From JBEVNX01 sp040507895 (lineage in GTDB: Bacteria > Desulfobacterota > Binatia > JACPRU01), in assembly GCA_040507895.1 (NCBI GenBank), contig JBEVNX010000002.1, positions 1-10,928 on the forward strand: a stretch of DNA of 10,928 nucleotides. Direction: 5' to 3'. Shown here one piece after another: positions 7,060-10,928 of this stretch (position 1 is its first letter; each line of letters opens with the position of its first letter). The position numbers and the translations under genes are program-made. The notes under the pieces were generated by a model. It was not told the DNA's origin. It saw only the letters and a program-made list of their open reading frames with translations, and made no database searches.

Positions 7060-7415
7060 CGCGCGCAGCTTCTCCGGCGGAATGATGAGGGCGTCGACCG
7101 GACCCTCGGCGTACGCGTCGACGAGGGCCGGGCGTCCGGACAGCTGCGACAACTCGCCGAAGAAGCCGCCGGGTTCGTGTGTGACGATCGCGTCACGCCG
7201 ACCCAGCTCGTCGCGCCGACGCACGATGACCTTGCCGCAAGGACGACAATCTGCCCGTGACCGACCTCGCCGATCCTCACGAGGGCGTCGCCGGCAGCGT
7301 ATGACCGTGGCTCTCCGAAACGGCGGAGCCGATCAACCTCCGCCGGCTCGAGAATCGGGAACATTTGCTCCCGGCGGGACTCGATCACCGAGCGGTTCGG
7401 CGCCGGCACCGTCAC
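7060..7415 (-). pseudogene. Frameshifted, truncated cyclic-nucleotide-binding domain, likely N-terminus of a thioredoxin reductase fusion
   Basis: The GTG start at 7415 overlaps the TGA of the UBP zinc-finger gene as GTGA. The first frame reads NRSVIESRREQMFPILEPAEVDRLRR, then YAAGDALVRIGEVGHGQIVVLA. It then loses homology near 7235. The second frame resumes with KVIVRRRDELGRRDAIVTHEPG, then FFGELSQLSGRPALVDA, then VDALIIPPEKLRA, ending about 7060. Together these form a nearly complete cNMP-binding beta-barrel with its phosphate-binding cassette (FGELSQLSGRPALV). Restoring one G/C at 7235-7236 (minus-strand GCGGCAAG read as GCGGGCAAG) joins the frames exactly. In the family I recall, this domain precedes a FAD/NAD(P) thioredoxin reductase module of over 300 residues, which is absent here. 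So there are two lesions: a 1-base frameshift, possibly a sequencing error, and loss of the 3' part. The reductase partner is inferred from family memory. Confidence 0.8.
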
Positions 7416-7705
7416 TCCCTCGAGGTCGTCGCGGGCGGCGGGAGCGTCCCCGAGGCCTCGTGAACATAGCACCAGGTGAAAGCCCCCGGCACGGTACGCA
7501 TGACCGGATGCCCCGTCGCCTGGAAGTGTCCGGTGGCGTGGCGGTGCGGCGAATCGTCGCAGCACCCGACGTGGCCACACGTCCGACATTCCCGCAGCGC
7601 CACCCAGACCGTCCCCTGAGCGGTGCATTCCTCGCATCCGGGCGTTCGAGGCGGCGGGAAATCCGCTGCCGTCAGTGCCTCCAGATGCTCACAGGGTGTC
7701 GGCAT
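7412..7705 (-). CDS. UBP-type zinc-finger domain protein
   Basis: The 97-residue protein is almost entirely one UBP-type (ZnF-UBP) domain. The likely metal ligands are Cys5, His7, Cys24, Cys27, Cys40, Cys43, His45, Cys48, His56, His60 and His66. They lie in the segments CEHLEALTAADF, CEECTAQG, WVALRECRTCGHVGCCDDSP and HATGHFQATGHPVMR. In eukaryotes such domains bind ubiquitin C-termini. In bacteria they occur as small stand-alone proteins, and I know of no proven role. ATG at 7705 has an excellent ribosome site, GGAGGA at 7711-7716, five bases away. The TGA at 7412-7414 overlaps the next GTG start, so the CNB protein was probably translationally coupled. It follows enzyme I after 109 bases. 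The domain call is very secure; the partner is unknown. Confidence 0.92.
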   Translation of the reverse strand: MPTPCEHLEALTAADFPPPRTPGCEECTAQGTVWVALRECRTCGHVGCCDDSPHRHATGHFQATGHPVMRTVPGAFTWCYVHEASGTLPPPATTSRE

Positions 7706-7766
7706 TTGTTTCCTCCGCGGCTAGATGCTTCTCGCGTTCAACCGCAAACGCGACGGTTAGCGTCTC

Positions 7767-7781
7767 TGGCATCCTATGCCA
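7767..7781. promoter_or_regulatory. Palindrome upstream of the UBP zinc-finger gene, possible operator
   Basis: TGGCAT and ATGCCA form a perfect 6-base dyad around a 3-base centre. It lies 62 bases before the ATG at 7705 and 34 bases after the enzyme I stop. On the minus strand, an overlapping TTGGCA is followed 17 bases later by a weak TAACCG, which could be a promoter. The call is weak; one short palindrome in 109 bases may be chance. Confidence 0.3.
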
Positions 7782-7814
7782 AGGGCCTCGATGAACGCGC
7801 GAAGCTCTCGTCGC

Positions 7815-9440
7815 TCACGATCGCAGACCCTCGATGCGAACGGTCCGGATGCGCTCCTTGATCGCCGGGATCAACGGCGGCGCGATGCTCAACGAGCGAA
7901 ATCCGATCGCCAGAAGGCGCGGCAGCAGCTCTTCGCGACCGGCGAGCTCGCCGCAAAGCGTGAGCGGGAGATCGCGAGCGTCTTCGACGATGATCTCGAG
8001 CAGCCGGAGAAGCGCCGCGTGCGCATCCTGGAAGTATCCGTTCACGTTCGGATCGTCGCGGCCGGCCGCGAACGTGTACTGCGTGAGATCGTTCGTGCCG
8101 ACAGAGAGGAAATCGACGTGCCGCGCGATCGTCGGGATCGCCAGCGCGGCGGCGGGCGTCTCGATCATCGCTCCGAACGGCGGACGGCTCTCGACGCGCA
8201 GGGCAGCGCAGAGCTCGTCGAAGAGCTCGCGCGTCATCCGGATGTCGTCTTCGAGCGTGACCATCGGTACGAGCACGCGGAGGTCCTGTGCGCGGGACAA
8301 GCGAATGAATGCAGCGAGCTGAGTCCTCAGCAACGCCGGATGCCTCAGCAAGAGCCGGATGCCGCGAAGCCCGAGAGACGGGTTGGCCTCTCTCGGCGGC
8401 CGCAGGAAGGCTAGTGCCTTGTCGCCCCCGACGTCGAGAAGGCGGACCGTCAGCGGCTTGTCACGCAAGGGCGAAGCGATCGCCTGCATCTCCTCGAAGA
8501 GCTCGTCCTCCGACGGCGGCAGCTCGCGCCCGAGATAGAGCTGCTCGATTCGGAAGAGGCCCACGCCATCAGCGCCGTTGCCGAGGACGAGCTCGACGTC
8601 GCCGCGGGTGCCGAGATTCGCCTCGACGCGAACGTGGATTCCATCGAGAGTACGCGCGGCCTGGTGGCACGTGATGTGGCAGCGCGCCAGCCGAGCTCGG
8701 TACTGAACCACGCGCTGCTCGAATTCCGCTCGCACCGCCCCGTCGGCCCCGATCACGACGTCGCCGCCGTACGCGTCGACGAGCACGTCGTCGCCTTCGC
8801 GCAGGTGCTCGACGATGCCCGAGACCGCGACCGTCGGGATGCTCTTTTCGCGGGCGAGAAGGGCCGCGTGCGAAGCCTGCCCAATCGACTCCACGAGAAT
8901 CGACGCCACGCGCCGCTCGGAGAGCGCGATCACGTCGGAGGGCAATAGGCGCGACGTCGCGACCACGGCACCTTCCGGCACGCGCGCCAGCCGATACGGA
9001 CCGTCGCCCTCGAGATGACCCAGGACCTGCCGGCCGAGATCCGCGACGTCGTCCGCCCGCTGTCGGAGCGTCGGATCGGGCAGAACCTCGAATTTCTGCA
9101 CCCACGATCGGAATACCCGCCGCACGGCTGCGGCGGCATCGAGGTCCGATCCGCGGAGCTCCGCCGCAAGCTCTCCCGATGAGAGGATGCCCTCAAGCAT
9201 CATCTGGTGGGCGCGGAACACGTCAGCGATTCCGGAGCCGACCTCTCGTTCCAGGCGAACCACTGCTTCGCCGAGGTCGCGGCGCGTGGCCGAGAACGCA
9301 GCCTCGATGCGCGCCCATTCGGCGTCGGCGTCACGCGCCGCGGCCGGCTGCGACGGGCGGTGGTACTCGAGGATGTCGCCGATGAGCGCCGCCGTGCCCA
9401 TACCGAGGCCGGGCGCGATCGGTGAGCCCGTCAGCTTCAC
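7815..9440 (-). CDS. ptsI: Phosphoenolpyruvate-protein phosphotransferase (PTS enzyme I)
   Basis: Enzyme I takes phosphate from phosphoenolpyruvate onto a histidine and passes it to HPr in the cytoplasm. With the GTG start at 9440 the protein has 541 residues, slightly shorter than the E. coli enzyme (575). The phospho-histidine lies in ESIGQASHAALLAREKSIP as His191 (E. coli His189). The PEP-binding segment NGADGVGLFRIEQLYLGREL carries the Arg of GLFR. It continues with VRLLDVGGDKAL, then GLRGIRLLL, then the signature DFLSVGTNDLTQYTFAAGRDDPNV. The catalytic Cys496 is in LCGELAGREE (E. coli Cys502). There is no GAF domain, so it is of PtsI type, although pipelines often name it ptsP. The same frame is open to an ATG at 9602, but that extension is unlike enzyme I. 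The GTG overlaps the TGA of a UBP zinc-finger remnant (GTGA), supporting 9440. No HPr, EII or HPr kinase is visible. Confidence 0.95.
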   Translation of the reverse strand: MKLTGSPIAPGLGMGTAALIGDILEYHRPSQPAAARDADAEWARIEAAFSATRRDLGEAVVRLEREVGSGIADVFRAHQMMLEGILSSGELAAELRGSDLDAAAAVRRVFRSWVQKFEVLPDPTLRQRADDVADLGRQVLGHLEGDGPYRLARVPEGAVVATSRLLPSDVIALSERRVASILVESIGQASHAALLAREKSIPTVAVSGIVEHLREGDDVLVDAYGGDVVIGADGAVRAEFEQRVVQYRARLARCHITCHQAARTLDGIHVRVEANLGTRGDVELVLGNGADGVGLFRIEQLYLGRELPPSEDELFEEMQAIASPLRDKPLTVRLLDVGGDKALAFLRPPREANPSLGLRGIRLLLRHPALLRTQLAAFIRLSRAQDLRVLVPMVTLEDDIRMTRELFDELCAALRVESRPPFGAMIETPAAALAIPTIARHVDFLSVGTNDLTQYTFAAGRDDPNVNGYFQDAHAALLRLLEIIVEDARDLPLTLCGELAGREELLPRLLAIGFRSLSIAPPLIPAIKERIRTVRIEGLRS

Positions 9441-9556
9441 TCGACAGCGAGCTCGTCGACGTGCCGCCAGAGCCAGTGTTCCCCGGGCTCCAGCAACCGA
9501 ATCACCCGATGACGGCTCGAGCGGAAGTGTGCCGTCGCGTGCCCAAACGTCTGCAT
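9437..9556 (-). pseudogene. Remnant of a second UBP zinc finger, overlapping the enzyme I start
   Basis: In a frame different from enzyme I, 39 codons from ATG 9556 to TGA 9437-9439 encode HATAHFRSSRHRVIRLLEPG and then EHWLWRHVDELAVE. This is the C-terminal third of a UBP zinc finger. His6, His10 and His16 have the same spacing as His56, His60 and His66 of the intact protein at 7412-7705. All the upstream cysteine pairs are missing. The 100 bases upstream show no Cys-rich coding in any frame, so the 5' part has been lost rather than merely frameshifted. The stop overlaps the enzyme I GTG as GTGA, the same arrangement as at 7412-7415. A short peptide may still be made, which would keep the coupling to enzyme I, but it could not fold as a complete finger. 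Confidence 0.75.
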
Positions 9557-9656
9557 GGGCGGACTCTACGCCCGGGACGAGTCCGACGTAAGTACCCTTC
9601 ATGACGGTGGCGACGGCTCGCGGGGCGACGCCAGTCCACTCTCGCCGTTGAGTGCT

Positions 9657-10706
9657 TCAATCAGCGAGCCATCGAACGGGCGGGCCGTGTGGTGAAGTGA
9701 AGGCCAGCAACCGTGCTTCACCGCCAGGCCAGGTCGTGAGATCCACGCCGTACTGCCACTCGCCATCGGCTCCCTTCCTCGGCTCGAGTCGTAGCCATGC
9801 GAAGGGCGCCGAAGCGGTGGCTCGCCTCCCGGCTGCTTCGATCAGGTCGGTCACCTCGCGCGCGCCTTTGTGCCCGAGGTATTGCATCACGATCGAATGG
9901 AACACGACGGTGGTCACCCCGAGACACGGGCTCGTCAACTTTTTCGCGATCCACGAGGCGGCATCCGCGCGCTCGACAGGGGCAGGCACTCTGCCGGCGA
10001 CCTCGAGCGCACCCGCAAGTCGCACGACGCGTTCGCGTTGATCGGGCCAGACGTAGGACATCAGCGTCAGTCTCCCCTCCTCGGAGCACGGATCGATCGG
10101 GTTCGTGTCGCAACCGGCCCGCTCGACAATCGAGACCTGACCATCGAGCGTCGGGGGCGCTCCCTCGAAGATGTCCTCGAATCGAACCGGTGAGCTTGCA
10201 TCACCCCACCCCATTCCCAAGCCCTCGTATCGGTAGCAATCCCAGCGCAAGTTCAGTCCTGCCGAGGCGCCGATCTCGAACAACCGAAGCGGCAGTTCCA
10301 TCATTTCGGCAACCATCAGGAATCCCCCCAGAAGGGCCGCGCATCGACCAACCTCGTTCGTCTGAACTGGGCGGCACACGAGATCGCGGATCCTTTCCCG
10401 GTTGCTGACGAGCGCCCTGCGAAAGTCCTCCCACGCCTCTTCCTCGCCGCACACTGCGCCGCCGGCTGATGCGTAGTGGCGTTGGAGATAGGGCACTAAC
10501 CCCTCGAGCACGACGCGGTGGACGGCTCCGAGGAAGCGGAGTGCTAGCGCAGAGCTCCGCGAACCTCCCTCGTAGCCTTCAAGGATCTGCCAAGTCGCCC
10601 CACCGGCTTCACAGTCTCTCGTCGCTTCCTCGAGAAGCCTCCCGTAGAGGGGTGAGCCGAGTCGGTAGCACCAGGCCGCCTGCCTCCTTAGGTGTTCGGC
10701 GGCCAT
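9657..10706 (-). CDS. DUF2332 domain-containing protein
   Basis: The 349-residue protein spans the whole DUF2332 family length. Recognisable segments are the N-terminal RRQAAWCYRLGSPLYGRLLEEA, LFEIGASAGLNLRWDCYRY at 142-160, NPIDPCSEEGRLTLMSYVWPDQ at 202-223, VTTVVFHSIVMQYL at 264-277 and FAWLRLEPR near 302-310. EIGASAG at 144-150, at the end of a predicted strand, resembles the glycine-rich SAM-binding loop of class I methyltransferases. Methyltransferase activity is an inference and is not shown. No signal or membrane segment is present. ATG at 10706 lies 11 bases after AAGGA, a loose ribosome site. It is followed on the same strand after 97 bases by the UBP remnant and after 216 bases by enzyme I, so co-transcription is possible. 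The family name is firm and the function is unknown. Confidence 0.92.
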   Translation of the reverse strand: MAAEHLRRQAAWCYRLGSPLYGRLLEEATRDCEAGGATWQILEGYEGGSRSSALALRFLGAVHRVVLEGLVPYLQRHYASAGGAVCGEEEAWEDFRRALVSNRERIRDLVCRPVQTNEVGRCAALLGGFLMVAEMMELPLRLFEIGASAGLNLRWDCYRYEGLGMGWGDASSPVRFEDIFEGAPPTLDGQVSIVERAGCDTNPIDPCSEEGRLTLMSYVWPDQRERVVRLAGALEVAGRVPAPVERADAASWIAKKLTSPCLGVTTVVFHSIVMQYLGHKGAREVTDLIEAAGRRATASAPFAWLRLEPRKGADGEWQYGVDLTTWPGGEARLLAFTSPHGPPVRWLAD

Positions 10707-10809
10707 ACCGCGGGCATCCTTACTCGCGGACGTTGGCTTCTCCCCGATCCGGTCAGAAGCGCCCTATCGTGCTTGGCGTCTCTGTATGCAGGCGGCCGCT
10801 TCCGGCTAG

Positions 10810-10850
10810 CCTAACCTCGAACCGAAATTCGCGTGTGTGGCGTCGGCGTC
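10810..10850 (+). repeat. Intergenic repeat, copy 4 (direct repeat of 235-275)
   Basis: This 41-base copy has 36 matches to 235-275 without gaps. It shares GCCTAAC at its left edge and reads GAACCGAAAT where the others have GATCCGAAAT. No gene ends just before it on the plus strand. It lies about 104 bases upstream of the DUF2332 start, and no coding sequence is seen between 10707 and the window end. Confidence 0.75.
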
Positions 10851-10928
10851 ATCATCCTCGAGTTCGTCAGGTACGGAACGCAAACGATACCAGGCAACGC
10901 AGGAACGAAGGCCCGCGCGCCCACGTTC

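Noticed and set aside
7776..8414. 212-codon plus-strand frame antisense to enzyme I.
   Set aside because: It is charged low-complexity sequence, and the opposite strand carries unmistakable enzyme I motifs.
9441..9602. N-terminal extension of enzyme I to ATG 9602.
   Set aside because: The extension does not resemble enzyme I, would shift the active histidine 54 residues from its usual place, and overlaps UBP coding in another frame.
10707..10928. Possible gene start or end at the right edge.
   Set aside because: Frames are short and unrecognisable. Only the repeat copy at 10810-10850 and a weak 5-base dyad near 10708-10729 are visible.

Overview
The window is a GC-rich stretch of bacterial chromosome with long spurious open frames on the strands opposite the genes. 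It has no rRNA, tRNA, CRISPR array, transposase or phage gene that I can see. The gene content suggests a high-GC soil or sediment bacterium, perhaps Myxococcota, Acidobacteriota or a relative: a GT-C glycosyltransferase with a discoidin-like domain, UBP-type zinc fingers, a cyclic-nucleotide-binding domain of the thioredoxin-reductase-fusion type, and a DUF2332 protein. The taxon is inference only.

Left part (1-4676). The 3' end of an SRPBCC-family gene (+) converges on a large membrane glycosyltransferase with extracytoplasmic C-terminal domains (-, 473-3256). Upstream of that, on the same strand, lies a FAD-dependent monooxygenase-type oxidoreductase (3474-4676). The three gaps that follow a stop codon here each carry the 10-base word GATCCGAAAT, read on the coding strand 4-12 bases after the stop. 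A relative of the first copy recurs at the far right end (10810-10850).

Middle (4677-6696). A 337-base divergent gap leads to a cytoplasmic GT4-type glycosyltransferase (+, 5014-6390). It is followed by about 300 bases with no convincing gene but with two clear inverted repeats.

Right part (6697-10706, all -). In transcription order this is: a DUF2332 protein; a 39-codon remnant of a UBP zinc finger that overlaps the next start by GTGA; PTS enzyme I; a second, intact UBP zinc-finger protein that again ends in a GTGA overlap; a frameshifted and truncated cyclic-nucleotide-binding domain that looks like the N-terminus of a thioredoxin reductase fusion; and a 73-residue lipoprotein. The most interesting pattern is this twice-repeated layout, with a small UBP zinc finger translationally coupled once to enzyme I and once to a CNB/reductase-type protein. 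One copy of the finger and one of the partners are decayed. Enzyme I itself looks catalytically complete, but no HPr or EII gene is in the window. I infer a regulatory or redox-related phosphorelay neighbourhood under erosion. The sequence alone does not establish a working new system.
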